64,000 nucleotides of DNA from Natronocalculus amylovorans (GTDB lineage: Archaea; Halobacteriota; Halobacteria; Halobacteriales; Haloferacaceae): assembly GCF_023638035.1 (NCBI RefSeq), contig NZ_JAKRVX010000002.1, positions 186,001 through 250,000 of the forward strand, written 5' to 3'. Positions within the stretch are counted from its first letter, which is position 1, and each line of letters opens with the position of its first letter. Positions 62,670 through 64,000 of this stretch are shown here, one piece after another. The notes below the pieces were generated by a model. The model made no database searches, was not told the DNA's origin, and saw only the letters and a program-made list of their open reading frames with translations. Position numbers and translations under genes: made by a program.

Positions 62670-64000
<1,331 letters not shown>

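Overview
The window is chromosomal DNA from a halophilic archaeon (class Halobacteria). The evidence is a set of archaeal or eukaryote-like information genes (cbf5, radB, gatD, a cdc48-type ATPase, aIF5A, split GMP synthase), very acidic proteins, many Tat signals with lipoboxes, and promoters with a TATA element 25-28 nt upstream of the start codon (leaderless mRNAs). Base composition looks near 50% GC by eye, low for this class. Haloquadratum is the best-known low-GC relative, but the species cannot be fixed from this sequence. Genes are dense; no rRNA, tRNA, CRISPR array, insertion sequence or prophage was found.

Layout. 1-7.9 kb: end of a zinc-type dehydrogenase gene, small membrane protein, epoxide-hydrolase-like enzyme, isopentenyl diphosphate isomerase, Lrp-type regulator divergent from carA, PHP phosphoesterase, FAD oxidoreductase, HAD phosphatase, aldo/keto reductase, MsrB. 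8-11.5 kb: a tightly overlapping three-gene exported set (DyP-peroxidase-like Tat protein, P19/FetP-like histidine-rich lipoprotein, cohesin-fold membrane protein) that resembles a metal-acquisition module. 11.5-16.8 kb: beta-carbonic anhydrase with a coupled 40-residue membrane peptide, soluble PAS transducer, DUF2391-like membrane protein, beta-propeller lipoprotein, methyltransferase. 16.8-20 kb: adk-DUF106-cmk-cbf5. 20-28 kb: YeiH-type transporter with a coupled 52-residue peptide, UspA, gatD with a GNAT enzyme, several small membrane proteins and winged-helix regulators. 28-33 kb: CBS-HPF fusion, radB, RuvC-like protein, larC, FilR1-type regulator. 33.1-33.3 kb: a gene-free stretch with its own promoter, long stem and terminator, read here as a candidate structured RNA. 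33.4-36.8 kb: cdc48 ATPase and a beta-helix protein.

36.9-47.7 kb is a phosphate region. Two pstSCA sets lie in tandem on the minus strand, followed by two pstB genes and phoU, with an AbrB-PhoU fusion gene divergent from the distal pstS. Both pstS promoters share a TAGCAG-type element at the same spacing. 47.7-64 kb: agmatinase-aIF5A (hypusination), DoxX-like protein, Hsp20-UbiB kinase, two overlapping moeA genes (the second with a periplasmic-binding-protein-like tail), Rieske protein, PEP carboxylase, cupins, a secreted acidic protein, and pyrG-guaA(B)-small protein running off the right edge.

The most promising leads are the 8-11.5 kb exported triad, the structured RNA candidate at 33163-33288, the RuvC-like protein next to radB, the CBS-HPF fusion and the duplicated pst locus. 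The hexamer CGATCG is strikingly common throughout.
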